A stretch of DNA of 64,000 bases from Candidatus Obscuribacterales bacterium. Its GTDB lineage: Bacteria; Cyanobacteriota; Vampirovibrionia; Obscuribacterales; Obscuribacteraceae. Position numbers and translations under genes: made by a program. Where the stretch lies: NCBI GenBank assembly GCA_031292355.1, contig JARLHI010000060.1, positions 186,001 to 250,000 on the forward strand, given 5' to 3'. This document shows positions 36,273 through 45,068 of the stretch, piece after piece. Numbering within the stretch: the stretch's first letter is position 1; each line of letters opens with the position of its first letter. The notes below the pieces were generated by a model. The model was not told the DNA's origin and ran no database searches. It saw only the letters and a program-made list of their open reading frames with translations.

Positions 36273-37374
36273 GCACGATTTCAATGAGGTATTTGACGTT
36301 TTCTACAGGAGTGCCAGGCAATATGCCATGCCCTAGATTGAATATGTGACCATTGCGGCCTTTGGCCTGATCTAGAATGAGTTGAACTTGCTTTTTGATT
36401 TCGGCTTGAGGGGCAAACAAAACGACAGGATCGAGATTGCCTTGTACGGCAAAATCAGTGCCAATTATGTCCCAGCCTTTGTTCAAAGGTAGGCGCCAAT
36501 CAAGCCCGATGACATCGCTTTTCGCGGCAGCGAGATTTGGTAAAAGATGAGCCGTTGAGGTGCCGAAGTGAATGACGGGCAGATGTGCACCACCGGGATT
36601 GCTTGCTTGGTGTCCGTTTTGAATGGCAGTGATGATGCGCATCATGTGAGGTTGCACAAATAGCTCATAGTCCGACTGGCTGAGACAGCCAACCCAACTG
36701 TCAAATAGTTGCACGGCTTGCGCTCCGGAAGCCGCCTGAGCGAGCAAGTATTCGATGATCAAGTCTGAGAGCAGCGTCATCAAACTGGAAAAAGCCTCTT
36801 GATTTTTGTACATGAAGATTTTGGTTTTTTCAAAGTTTTTTGATGCGCCGCCTTCTAGCAAATAAGAAGCTAGAGTGAAAGGAGCTCCAGAAAAACCGAT
36901 CAGCGGTATATTTTCAGGCAACTGACTGCGCGTCAATTTGATGGCATCCATAACGTAGCCAATTTCAGATGCTGTGCTGTATGACCGCAATCTTTTTACG
37001 TCATCAGCCAGTTTGACAGGATTGTGAATGACCGGTCCGTCGCCTTTGGCGAATTCCAGACCGGCGCCAAGAGGCTCCAGTAGCAATAAAATGTCGGCAA
37101 AAATGATCGCTGCGTCGCATTGAAGATCTTCAACGGCTTGAACCGTGACCTGAGAGGCAAGCTTAGGGTTTTTGCATAGTTCTAAAAAACTAACTTTTTC
37201 ACGAATAGCCCGGTAGGAGGCTTGATAACGCCCAGCCTGCCGCATCAGCCAAATTGGCGTATACTCTGTTTTTTCACGCCTGCACGCTTTCATGAAGGCT
37301 GATTCATAAGCAGCTGCCCAGGGATTGTGCGATTTGCTGACGGTCTTAGGTTCTGTGTTTTGACTGGTTTCCAC
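36253..37374 (-). CDS. hemE: uroporphyrinogen decarboxylase
   Basis: The 373-residue protein has the signature PIWLMRQAGRYQASY and the second signature IGFSGAPFTLASYLLEGG. FADILLLLEPLGAG carries the active-site Asp. It decarboxylates uroporphyrinogen III to coproporphyrinogen III in cytosolic haem synthesis. The N-terminus carries about 25 extra residues compared with short homologues. It is first in the hemE-hemY-ppx operon and divergent from queD across 129 nt, which contains a short TGCC repeat. Confidence 0.92.
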   Translation of the reverse strand: METSQNTEPKTVSKSHNPWAAAYESAFMKACRREKTEYTPIWLMRQAGRYQASYRAIREKVSFLELCKNPKLASQVTVQAVEDLQCDAAIIFADILLLLEPLGAGLEFAKGDGPVIHNPVKLADDVKRLRSYSTASEIGYVMDAIKLTRSQLPENIPLIGFSGAPFTLASYLLEGGASKNFEKTKIFMYKNQEAFSSLMTLLSDLIIEYLLAQAASGAQAVQLFDSWVGCLSQSDYELFVQPHMMRIITAIQNGHQASNPGGAHLPVIHFGTSTAHLLPNLAAAKSDVIGLDWRLPLNKGWDIIGTDFAVQGNLDPVVLFAPQAEIKKQVQLILDQAKGRNGHIFNLGHGILPGTPVENVKYLIEIVHEYSRI

Positions 37375-37417
37375 GACCGCTTCTCACTTGCTCAACTTAC
37401 TCTGCCAAATGCTAGCA

Positions 37418-37432
37418 TGCCTGCCTGCCTGC
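37418..37432. repeat. (TGCC)3TGC tetranucleotide run
   Basis: Three and three-quarter TGCC units lie in the hemE/queD divergent region. This is a short tandem repeat that could change length; no function is known. Confidence 0.6.
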
Positions 37433-37503
37433 TTGATTGAATGAACGCCGCTTCGACCCAGAAGTTATAATCTAACCTAACCAGCTTTCGGGAGCCAGAT
37501 TTT

Positions 37504-37905
37504 ATGTACCAGATCGCCAAAGAATTGCATTTTTGTTATGGACACAGACTGATGAACCATAATGGCAAATGTAAGCGATTGCATGGACATAATGCCAAAG
37601 TGCTTATTACTGTGGAGGCGGAAAATCTCGACTCGGACGGTATGCTCATGGATTTTTCTGATTTGAAGAGAGATGTATCAAACTGGATTGACGAAAAATT
37701 CGACCATCAAATGTTGCTCCATAAGGATGATCCAATTGTCGCCGCTTTAACAGCCAGTGGCGAACCTTTTCAGATTCTCGAAGTGCATCCAACCGCCGAA
37801 AATTTGGCTCATCTGATTTTTGATTTCGTTAAGGATTTGCATTTTCCCGTCGTCGACGTAACGCTCTGGGAAACAAATTCTTGTTTCGCTCGTTACTCAG
37901 CCTAA
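37504..37905 (+). CDS. queD: 6-carboxy-tetrahydropterin synthase (QueD-type)
   Basis: The 133-residue protein has zinc ligands in CYGHRL and HGH. The catalytic Cys is in GKCKRLHGH, and FDHQMLLH, PTAENLA and WETNS follow. The Cys-x-R-L-H-G-H arrangement matches QueD, which converts 7,8-dihydroneopterin triphosphate to 6-carboxytetrahydropterin for queuosine, rather than the Glu-containing PTPS-III type. GGGAG lies about 9 nt before the ATG. No preQ1 riboswitch or other que gene is visible nearby. It converges with ispH at 14 nt. Confidence 0.82.
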   Translation: MYQIAKELHFCYGHRLMNHNGKCKRLHGHNAKVLITVEAENLDSDGMLMDFSDLKRDVSNWIDEKFDHQMLLHKDDPIVAALTASGEPFQILEVHPTAENLAHLIFDFVKDLHFPVVDVTLWETNSCFARYSA

Positions 37906-37921
37906 GCGCTCAACAGCGTTT
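37904..37921. terminator. short hairpin between convergent queD and ispH
   Basis: AAGCGCT pairs with AGCGTTT (7 bp, one G-T) around a CAAC loop and spans both stop codons. There is no T-run on either side, so it is only a weak terminator candidate. Confidence 0.3.
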
Positions 37922-39110
37922 AGAGCGATTCGGCGAGCTCAAAAGTCTTTTTCAGAACTTCGGCAATTACTTGATCGGGAGTAGAGGCACCAGCTGTGAT
38001 GCCAATGGTCAATTGTCCCTGTTTGAGCCAATCTGAAGTCGTTTGATAGTTTTTGTCGTTCGGCTGCTTGTGCAAAATAGTGTTTCCTGGACCAATGCAA
38101 TCGGGACCATCGATATGATAGGAAACCAGGTTGCGACTATTTGCTATTTCTTGCAGATGACCAGTGTTTGACGAATTGAAGCCGCCTATCACTAGAATCA
38201 AATCCAAATGATGATCGACAAGCTTGAGCATGGCGTCCTGACGTTCTTGGGTGGCATCGCAAATAGTGTCACCCGGGCTGAGGAAGTGCTTATCGATAGA
38301 TTCTGGACCGAATTTTTTCAGCATGGTTTGTTCGAATAATTTACCGATTTGTTCAGTTTCGCCTTTCAACATTGTTGTTTGATTGGCGACGCCTACTTTA
38401 TTCAAATGGATTTCTGGATCAAAACCGTTTGAGCAAGCCGATTTGAACTTTTCCAGGAACAGGTCTCGACTGCCACCTTGAAGCAGGTAATTACAAACAA
38501 AGTGCGCCTCTTCGAGATTTTGGACAATTAGATAATGCTTTGAACGCGAGGAGGTGGCGATAGTTTCTTCATGATTGTATTTGCCATGAATGATAGCGGT
38601 AAAATCCATTTCTTCGAATTTGCCCACTCGTACCCAGACGCGAGAAACCCATGGACAAGTCGTGTCGACAATTTCACATTGCTTTTCTTCAAGCAGTTGC
38701 ATCTCTTGTACGCTTGCACCAAAGGCTGGAAGAATTACAACTTCGCCTTCTTTTATGCCGCTGAAGTCTTTTACACCGTCAATGGCGACTGGCACAAAAT
38801 CTATATTCATGGCGCGTAAATTATTGTTGACGACTGGGTTGTGAATAATTTCGTTGGTAATCCAAATACGCTTTTCTGGAAAATGACGTCTTGTTTCGTA
38901 GGCCATTGAAACAGCCCGGTCAACGCCCCAGCAAAAACCAAACGCCTCAGCCAGGCGAATAGTGATATTGCCTCGCGTCATGGTGTTATCGTGAGCACGC
39001 AGTTCAGTAATGAGCTCTGATTCGTAAGCGCTCTTAAGCTCAACACCTACTTCTTCTTTGAGACCAAAGCCTTTGCGATGGTAATGTCCCTGCGTCTGTG
39101 TCACTCTCAT
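37920..39110 (-). CDS. ispH: 4-hydroxy-3-methylbut-2-enyl diphosphate reductase
   Basis: The 396-residue protein carries the three [4Fe-4S] cysteines of IspH: FGFCWGV, TTCPWVS and DTICDAT. It also has NEIIHNPVVN, GKYNHEET and the Ser-x-Asn motif in GGFNSSNTGHL. The length near 400 and the internal insertion are of the cyanobacterial/plant type; most other bacterial IspH proteins are about 310. It performs the last MEP step, giving IPP and DMAPP. It stands alone on the minus strand. This is the best single phylogenetic clue in the window. Confidence 0.9.
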   Translation of the reverse strand: MRVTQTQGHYHRKGFGLKEEVGVELKSAYESELITELRAHDNTMTRGNITIRLAEAFGFCWGVDRAVSMAYETRRHFPEKRIWITNEIIHNPVVNNNLRAMNIDFVPVAIDGVKDFSGIKEGEVVILPAFGASVQEMQLLEEKQCEIVDTTCPWVSRVWVRVGKFEEMDFTAIIHGKYNHEETIATSSRSKHYLIVQNLEEAHFVCNYLLQGGSRDLFLEKFKSACSNGFDPEIHLNKVGVANQTTMLKGETEQIGKLFEQTMLKKFGPESIDKHFLSPGDTICDATQERQDAMLKLVDHHLDLILVIGGFNSSNTGHLQEIANSRNLVSYHIDGPDCIGPGNTILHKQPNDKNYQTTSDWLKQGQLTIGITAGASTPDQVIAEVLKKTFELAESL

Positions 39111-39381
39111 TTCCTTTGATTTGTTCTCAATTATGCCTGTTTGAGCCGATTGGCGATCAATATTGAGGGCATTTTGTGACTTCTTCTCAATGTCGGTTTG
39201 TATATATGTTGGGTGCTGCTCTCATAATGGCTGAGCAATTTTATCAATCCTCTTGACACTAAAGCCGATCAAATTGGGCGTGGACCCGATATGAGATGGG
39301 TATAAGAATGACAAAGCCCCCTAATTCCGCTTTTTTAGTGTCGGTCTAGATTGTCGTCTCTCGTTTCTGGAAGGTAGCTAC

Positions 39382-42165
39382 ATGAACAGTATTCAAAAGG
39401 AGCAGATTCTTCGTGTGAACTGCCCTGGCTTTGGCGAAGAAAACTACTTCAGTGTCGGCAAAGCCAAGTCTCTGGATGCTTATAAGGTCATTATCGTCAA
39501 CCCCGTGAGCATTTTTCACCTCTTTGACAATGACTTGAAACTGCAAAAAGAAATAGATAACGACTTAGCCGATGGCTTAACCTCAAGAACAGTAGCTTCT
39601 GACTCGCTCCTGCAGTCAATTCAAGAAGAACTGAAGACTAGACGCATTCTCGAGCTGGTCAGCTTTTTGGAAAAGGGCGGTCTGCTGATTTATTACCTTT
39701 GCCGACCGTTTCTCGTGCAAGGCGACAATATCGCCATCGACAATTACGCTTGGCTTGAGAGTCTTGCTCCTGATTCATCTCCCGATGACAACATTCGTCA
39801 TATGAGTGCTGTTTCTCACGGTCGCGTTGTGGAAGCAACTCCAGACGGCGAACTTTCCGAATTTGCGCCGTATCTCAGTCAAACCGGTTTGGAATGGAAC
39901 ACAATTATTCGTCAGGACTTTCTTACGGATGGTTATAAACCACTGGCAACAGCTGGTCCAAGAAAGTGCATCGCCGCTCAATTGATGGCTGGCGACCAGG
40001 GTGGTCGCATCCTCTTCTTGCCGGCTCCGTATAGTCCTGATTTCGATAAAAAGTTGATTGAATGCGTTCAAGATTGGAATATCAAAACCCATCATGTCGA
40101 AGCAGTTGCAGCGCCAGTTGCAGCTACCGTGCAAGCTCCGGTCTTAGCAGTGGCTGAACCAGTGCCCCCCGCTGTAGCTGCAGTAGCACCTGCGGCCGTA
40201 CCAGTTGTGGATGCGCCAGCTGCTGTTGTTGCAGCCCCTGTACCAACACCGGGTGTGGCAGAAACGCCTGTAGCTGTAGTGACAGAGCCAGCTCCATTAG
40301 TTGCTGTACCAGCTCCGATTGCTGCGCCCCCTGCTCCCGTTGCTGCCCCCCCAGCTCCTGTAGCGGCTGTTGAAGCTCCGACTCCAGCAGCAGTTATTCC
40401 AAACTCAGCCCCCGTTGTTGAACCACCTGCGCAGACAACTCCAATCATTACCCCACCGCCACCAGTCGAATCGGCTGTGATCATCACTCCTCCACCAGCG
40501 CCTACTCCTGAAATTGTCGTCGCTCCAGTAGGTGTCGTCGAAACTCCAGTGGCAGAGAGTATTGTTGCCTCTTCGAGTCCAATTATCACTCCGCCACCAC
40601 CAGCACCAGTTGTATCTGAACCAGCTGCCCTGGTAACTCCAGCTCCTGAAGTCGTTGTTACTGACGCAGAAGCAACCCAAAATCTTGTCCGAGAAATGGA
40701 ATTGCTAGCTCAAGCCAATCCTTCAGCGGGAAACAGTTCTTCATTCACGCCTCCTGCGCCTGCAGCTGAACCGGTAGGGGCTAAGATTGCGCGTGGCTTG
40801 TTTGGTGATGACGATGATGATGACCGCCTGCATATTGGCTCTCCAGCTTTTACCGGACAGTCCGTCGTCCCTCAAACTGCCAGTGTGGAAGCGGCCGTTT
40901 CACCGGTGGTTGCAACTCCAGCACCACATGTGACACCAGCTCCACTGATCCAGACCTTGATTGCTGCAAGTGAGATGGCTGCAGCTGCGCCTGTCATCAG
41001 TGAGGCTGTGGTCCCGGTACCCACTGCTGAAGCACTCATTCCTGCAATCGATGAAACTCAAGAAATGAAAGCACGACAGTATATGGGCTCTAATATTCAA
41101 CACTCACTCGATCTAGATGCTATCGAATTGGAAGAAGTTCATTTGTCCACACCAGCTGAAGTGATACCACAGACTCCAGTTGAAGAACCAAAGTTCGAAG
41201 TAGAAGTGCCTGTCGTGGATACTACAGCGCAAATTGAAAGTACATCAGTGAACGAAGGCGTACTGCCTGCCGTTTCGCCACTGTCGTCGCTGCCAATTGA
41301 AGTCATACCAATGCCTGAGGTTGCCACTGCCAGCGATGGCAAGACAAATGGTAATGGCAACGGTAACGGCCATCATAGCGAAGAAACTCACGAAAATTAC
41401 AAAGCGGAGGAGGTTGACTTGGCCAATTCTTTGAGTTCTAACTCTGACCTGGCATTGTTTGGAGTAGACGCAAAACAGCCAGAGGCTAAGGACCTGATTA
41501 AAAAAATGGAAGAGATTTCAAAAAATACCAATTCCGACGTCACGTTCGACATCGTTCTTCCACAGTCAGAAGAATTGCGCAAAAAACGTGTCAGCCTGCT
41601 CGATTCAATAAAACAAGCTCAAGTAGAAATTGCTAACGTTGAAAACAAAATCACTCAGATTGAACATTTAAAGAATGCTCTTTTGCGAGGCGAAGGCGAC
41701 GAACTGGTTGCTGCATGCCAGCGTATTCTCACTAAACTCGGCTGGGACGCTCAACCGTCGGAGAAATCAGAGCAGGAATTATATCTTTTGGCTTCGGATA
41801 AGCCGCAAGCCCTTGCTCGCGTGGTTCGCAGCACCGCCCAAGCTAAACGCACTGATGTTGCCGAATTGGGCGAATCAGTTTGTAGCTTCTGGGGTGAGCA
41901 TGAAATTGAAGCCAAAGGTCTGATGCTTGCCAGCACATGGGCAGAACGTACCCTGTCAGAGCGCCAGGAGCAAGATTACACCGATGGACTCGCTCAATTT
42001 GCTCAGAAGAAAAGTCTCTGTTTGATGACAACGTTGCAATTGCTCTGCATGTACCGCGACGTGGAAATGGGTCGCCTCACCGCAGACGAAGCTCGCAACC
42101 GCATTCTCGATACAAATGGTCGTCTGGCTGGCTTTCAAGTAGAATCGCCACTGGTTACGGTTTAA
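39382..42165 (+). CDS. large three-part protein: Rossmann-like N-term, Pro/Ala/Val linker, nuclease-like C-term
   Basis: The 927-residue protein has three parts. The first, about 1-235, is alpha/beta (YKVIIVNPVSIF, FLEKGGLLIYYLCRPF, GGRILFLPAPYSPD). A linker of about 236-430 is almost entirely Pro, Ala, Val and Thr, and more disordered acidic sequence follows to about 700. The last part, about 725-925, begins with a helix (KKRVSLLDSIKQAQVEIAN) and then GEGDELVAACQRILTKLGWDA. It resembles the restriction-endonuclease-like domain seen with many ATP-binding proteins, but the expected ExK strand reads ALARVVRST, so catalysis is probably lost. Function is unknown. A hairpin follows the stop. Confidence 0.6.
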   Translation: MNSIQKEQILRVNCPGFGEENYFSVGKAKSLDAYKVIIVNPVSIFHLFDNDLKLQKEIDNDLADGLTSRTVASDSLLQSIQEELKTRRILELVSFLEKGGLLIYYLCRPFLVQGDNIAIDNYAWLESLAPDSSPDDNIRHMSAVSHGRVVEATPDGELSEFAPYLSQTGLEWNTIIRQDFLTDGYKPLATAGPRKCIAAQLMAGDQGGRILFLPAPYSPDFDKKLIECVQDWNIKTHHVEAVAAPVAATVQAPVLAVAEPVPPAVAAVAPAAVPVVDAPAAVVAAPVPTPGVAETPVAVVTEPAPLVAVPAPIAAPPAPVAAPPAPVAAVEAPTPAAVIPNSAPVVEPPAQTTPIITPPPPVESAVIITPPPAPTPEIVVAPVGVVETPVAESIVASSSPIITPPPPAPVVSEPAALVTPAPEVVVTDAEATQNLVREMELLAQANPSAGNSSSFTPPAPAAEPVGAKIARGLFGDDDDDDRLHIGSPAFTGQSVVPQTASVEAAVSPVVATPAPHVTPAPLIQTLIAASEMAAAAPVISEAVVPVPTAEALIPAIDETQEMKARQYMGSNIQHSLDLDAIELEEVHLSTPAEVIPQTPVEEPKFEVEVPVVDTTAQIESTSVNEGVLPAVSPLSSLPIEVIPMPEVATASDGKTNGNGNGNGHHSEETHENYKAEEVDLANSLSSNSDLALFGVDAKQPEAKDLIKKMEEISKNTNSDVTFDIVLPQSEELRKKRVSLLDSIKQAQVEIANVENKITQIEHLKNALLRGEGDELVAACQRILTKLGWDAQPSEKSEQELYLLASDKPQALARVVRSTAQAKRTDVAELGESVCSFWGEHEIEAKGLMLASTWAERTLSERQEQDYTDGLAQFAQKKSLCLMTTLQLLCMYRDVEMGRLTADEARNRILDTNGRLAGFQVESPLVTV
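40087..40672 (+). repeat. Pro/Ala/Val low-complexity coding tract
   Basis: This part of the 39382-42165 gene encodes irregular PAPVA/PPPAP-type repeats. The same stretch gives long artificial Gly/Thr/Ala-rich frames on the other strand. Confidence 0.75.
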
Positions 42166-42180
42166 GAAACCTAGTTAAAC

Positions 42181-42199
42181 TTAAAGCAGAGTGCTTTAA
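42181..42199 (+). terminator. rho-independent terminator candidate
   Basis: TTAAAGCA and TGCTTTAA form a perfect 8-bp stem with a GAG loop, followed by TTGTATCTTTT. It lies 16 nt after the stop of the large Pro/Ala-rich gene. Confidence 0.5.
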
Positions 42200-42253
42200 T
42201 TGTATCTTTTAGTGGGCATGTAATCTGCAACCACGTAAGAGGATTTTTCATCT

Positions 42254-42841
42254 GTGAATTTACCGACGATTGTTGTTTGCGATGGTGAAACCGGCAAACG
42301 TGAACAGATTGACACGATGATTAACGGTCAACCAGATTTAGTTCTGTTGGGGACAGTTGATCGCGACGCTGCTAAAGATAATTTGCAAGATAGTGTCAAA
42401 GTGGCGTGGATAGAATTGGCACCAGACCCCCAAAAGGGCTTGCAGTTGCTTGGAGAATTGAAGCAAGCTTATCCAGGCATGAATTTTTTAGTCAGCTATG
42501 ACACTTTGCAAAGTGATCTTGTTAAATCGGCATTGCAAATTGGTGCAATCGAATATTTGGATGCTCAAAGTGGCGCGAAGCTTTTAAGCGAAGCGGTCAA
42601 GCGGATTATCAGTAAAGAAGCTAGCGCTCGCCCGGTTGCTGCCGCCCGCTCAGGACCGCCACCAGTGATGCCAGCGCCAAGCGAGAAGGCGGCTTCGACA
42701 GTACGCGAATCTAAGAACATGCGCTCGAAGGTGAGTCAGCTCGATGGCTCGCCTACCGGTCTGCCGACATGGATATTACCGACAATTGTATTGATACTGT
42801 TGATAGTGGCAGTTGGCGTCTATTTTTCTCAGTCGCACTAA
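42254..42841 (+). CDS. receiver-like domain with C-terminal membrane anchor
   Basis: The 195-residue protein has an N-terminal CheY-like fold: TIVVCDGETG, then VAWIELAPDPQKGL, FLVSYD, IGAIEYLDAQSG and the Lys-rich end helix. The phospho-acceptor Asp at the end of strand 3 is absent (WIELAP reads Glu), so phosphorylation in the usual way is unlikely. A Pro/Ala linker leads to one membrane helix (TWILPTIVLILLIVAVGVYF) at the very C-terminus. This pseudo-receiver layout recalls CpaE/TadZ N-termini. It starts at GTG with AGAGGA about 10 nt before, directly downstream of the large Pro/Ala-rich gene. Confidence 0.6.
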   Translation: MNLPTIVVCDGETGKREQIDTMINGQPDLVLLGTVDRDAAKDNLQDSVKVAWIELAPDPQKGLQLLGELKQAYPGMNFLVSYDTLQSDLVKSALQIGAIEYLDAQSGAKLLSEAVKRIISKEASARPVAAARSGPPPVMPAPSEKAASTVRESKNMRSKVSQLDGSPTGLPTWILPTIVLILLIVAVGVYFSQSH

Positions 42842-42856
42842 TTAGCCCTGATCACT

Positions 42857-43210
42857 TTAATTATTTTGATCATTCAGCCCGTTCTGCGTCGCGCATTCGT
42901 CGATTTTCGCGGCCAGGACAAAATCACTTTCTGTCAGCCCATCGATTTTGTGCGTCCAGATGTCAATCTTTAGCTCTCCCCAGCGCACCAGCAAATCTGG
43001 ATGATGCTGTTGTTCTTCTGCAAGATCGGCGATTCGCTTGGCCAGTCGCATGGGTTTGACGAAATTATCGTATTTGAAAGAACGCACCAGCTTTTTGTCA
43101 TTTTCGACTGTCCAATTTTTCAGCTCACCTAAAAAGGGCTGAAATTCTGCCCGCGTCAGCGGCTTCACGGCCCCAGTGCAAGGAATGCATTTTTTAGTGG
43201 CTAAGCTCAT
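42857..43210 (-). CDS. pterin-4a-carbinolamine dehydratase
   Basis: The 117-residue protein has the family core EEQQHHPDLLVRWGELKIDIW followed by THKIDGLTESDFVLAAKID. The His-His-Pro and later His residues form the active site. It dehydrates 4a-hydroxytetrahydropterin, recycling pterin cofactors, and in some bacteria serves molybdopterin or moonlights in regulation. It is full length for PhhB-type proteins. It lies downstream of a KGG-repeat gene on the same strand, with a hairpin in the 153-nt gap. Confidence 0.88.
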   Translation of the reverse strand: MSLATKKCIPCTGAVKPLTRAEFQPFLGELKNWTVENDKKLVRSFKYDNFVKPMRLAKRIADLAEEQQHHPDLLVRWGELKIDIWTHKIDGLTESDFVLAAKIDECATQNGLNDQNN

Positions 43211-43259
43211 TTCTAAATCTCCGACTTTAAATTCTGCAGGTAATGTCTGGGTGAAAGTG

Positions 43260-43317
43260 TTCGGTTTCGTAAATCAATAAGCCGAACCCATCCCTAGTGT
43301 AAAGGGGGGAGTTCGGC
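43260..43317 (-). terminator. two competing hairpins after second KGG gene
   Basis: GCCGAAC (43281-43287) pairs perfectly with GTTCGGC (43311-43317), with an inner TCCC/GGGA stem. On the minus strand this is followed by TTATTGATTT, so it may terminate the KGG transcript. The arm at 43279-43286 can instead pair with TTCGGTTT (43260-43267), which would exclude the first stem. The region leads into the pterin dehydratase gene. Confidence 0.45.
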
Positions 43318-43363
43318 GAATCAAATCTCGGGCGTTTTTGGGGCTTACTTTCGAAGAAAGTAA

Positions 43364-43642
43364 TTACATATTGGATGCGATCGATACGGATTGCATTGGT
43401 CTTTGGGGAACCAACTCGGCGATGTCGTTGTTGAGAGTTTCAGCCTGAGCCTCTCTACGCTTGGCCCCTTGACCTCTTCTGCGACCAGCAGCAGCGGCTT
43501 CTTCACTGGTAAATTCGTGAGCCGTGCCTTTTTCGTGTGCAGCTTTTCCGCCCATGCTGGCAATGCGTCGTCTCTGCTCTGAATTCAGAGCTGCAAATCC
43601 TCGGCGTGTTCCCGTGGAAGCTGCCTTGTCCTCTTGTCCCAT
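43364..43642 (-). CDS. small KGG-family stress protein
   Basis: The 92-residue hydrophilic protein starts at ATG 43642, preceded by AGAGGAGATAATCTA; the frame is open further to 43768 but lacks such a site. Its motif GFAALNSEQRRRIASMGGKA and the following AHEKGTAHEFTSEEAAAAG nearly repeat the start of the KGG protein at 9949-10332, with one further degenerate unit (GRRRGQGAKR). The tail is unlike it. A role in stress survival is inferred from the family only. Confidence 0.72.
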   Translation of the reverse strand: MGQEDKAASTGTRRGFAALNSEQRRRIASMGGKAAHEKGTAHEFTSEEAAAAGRRRGQGAKRREAQAETLNNDIAELVPQRPMQSVSIASNM

Positions 43643-43788
43643 TAGATTATCTCCTCTAATTCCTTGCACCCAAGATGCTCTCGAGCCGATGTTTTTTATG
43701 ACTGAATGTATCCACTGATTCACAGTCGCCTTAGACTTAGTCGTAAACCGACCGTCTAAAGTTTCCATTTCTCAGAATTTTCCAATAA

Positions 43789-45057
43789 TCAGAAGGTATC
43801 GCTTTCTGAAACTTCGTCTTCGCCTCTTTGCATTGATAGTAAATCACTATGGGTTTGACCTGCAAATTTCAGTTCTTCCGGAAGTCGCTCTAGAATCGAT
43901 TCTAAATTGTATGTAAGATTGAAATTTACTCGCGACATATGGGCGAGATTGATTGCTTCCAGAATGGATATCGCTGCCGGTATCAAAGTCCAGCACAGGA
44001 TCAAATACAAAGATCCCATCAAATATTCATCTAGGTAAAATTTATGCCCTCCAAGTCCTCCAAGCGTGCACGCTAAAAGAACGGCTGTCGATTGCTTGCG
44101 TCCTCCCTGGACCTCGGGCGATGCTGCCGCTATCAACAGCGCGCGATGTTTGGCTGCAGCCATTTTCCATTGCTTCGAGCTTTCGTTTGAAGCATATGTG
44201 AGCGGGCTCCCCTCGAATCCACAAATGCAGCGGAACGAACTTTTTGATCTTTTATAAGCGTAAACTTCTGCTTCTAAGAGTGGACGCCTGCATGAGCCGC
44301 AAAATAAAGATTGCATTGAGCCTTCTGTATTTTTTACTGCTCTTTCCAAGACTTCTTTAGGATGGATCTCGCCACCAGTATTTTTTGCTAGGAGAACAAA
44401 TTTGTTTTTTTCATCGGAAGAATTTACTTCCTCAGAAAGATTCATATATTCCATTTTTGCTTCGTCGGCCTTGCCAAGCTTTTCTAAGATCATGGCTAGA
44501 AGCTCGCGAGCTTCGATTTCTTCGTCTTCTACAATAGATGATTCGGATTTTGGCGCTCTTAATATGGCTTGCCGCAAATTTGCTTGAGCTTCTTCAAGAT
44601 TACCGTTATGGAATGCGTCTTTTCCTTTCTGAAACCAGTCTTTGAATGCGATTGCCAGTTCCTGCTTCGTCGAGGCTGATAAACTCTCGTTTTCAGCTTG
44701 CGTAGACACCTGTGCAAATTGATCTGGCGTTACTAAATTTGCTCCGCAGTCTGGACATTGGGGCAACCAGTTTTCGCTGATTTGCTTTTTGCAGTCAGGG
44801 CACACAACTAATGCGCTGCCATCAGCTTGATCACTGTTTATGCTATTTTGAGCTTGTTGATCTTGAGGATCATCATTGATCAAACGGGCTTGTTTTATGA
44901 GGTCTGCATCGTCTGTTGGAAATGGTGCAATAATTTCTTGTGCAGTTTCGCCTGCAACTTCGCCTGCAACTTCAAAGGTAGAAAAATTTGCTTCGTCGCC
45001 TGCGACGACGTTTTCTTGACTATCTTTGTTGTCTGAGTTTTCTGGATTGGAAGTCAT
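43789..45057 (-). CDS. zinc-ribbon, TPR and TM2-domain membrane protein
   Basis: The 422-residue protein combines an acidic N-terminus, a zinc ribbon (CPDC at about 83 and again CPDC about 17 later) and a TPR-like helical region (about 145-235). A second Cys motif (FCGSCRRPL ... CICGF) follows, then a TM2 domain at about 310-375 (TLGGLGGHKFYLDEYLMGSLY). TM2 domains are two-helix membrane units. It ends with a soluble tail. Presumably the zinc ribbon and TPR bind partners at the membrane; no enzyme is visible. It starts 11 nt after the HtrA stop, probably in the same operon. Confidence 0.75.
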   Translation of the reverse strand: MTSNPENSDNKDSQENVVAGDEANFSTFEVAGEVAGETAQEIIAPFPTDDADLIKQARLINDDPQDQQAQNSINSDQADGSALVVCPDCKKQISENWLPQCPDCGANLVTPDQFAQVSTQAENESLSASTKQELAIAFKDWFQKGKDAFHNGNLEEAQANLRQAILRAPKSESSIVEDEEIEARELLAMILEKLGKADEAKMEYMNLSEEVNSSDEKNKFVLLAKNTGGEIHPKEVLERAVKNTEGSMQSLFCGSCRRPLLEAEVYAYKRSKSSFRCICGFEGSPLTYASNESSKQWKMAAAKHRALLIAAASPEVQGGRKQSTAVLLACTLGGLGGHKFYLDEYLMGSLYLILCWTLIPAAISILEAINLAHMSRVNFNLTYNLESILERLPEELKFAGQTHSDLLSMQRGEDEVSESDTF

Positions 45058-45068
45058 TCGATGCTTAA

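Noticed and set aside
39253..39258. TTGACA before the Pro/Ala-rich gene as a promoter
   Set aside because: The -35 is perfect, but no acceptable -10 lies 15-19 nt downstream.
40092..40589. 165-codon open frame on the minus strand
   Set aside because: It mirrors the Pro/Ala/Val-rich coding tract, giving a Gly/Thr/Ala polymer with no ribosome site; a composition artefact.
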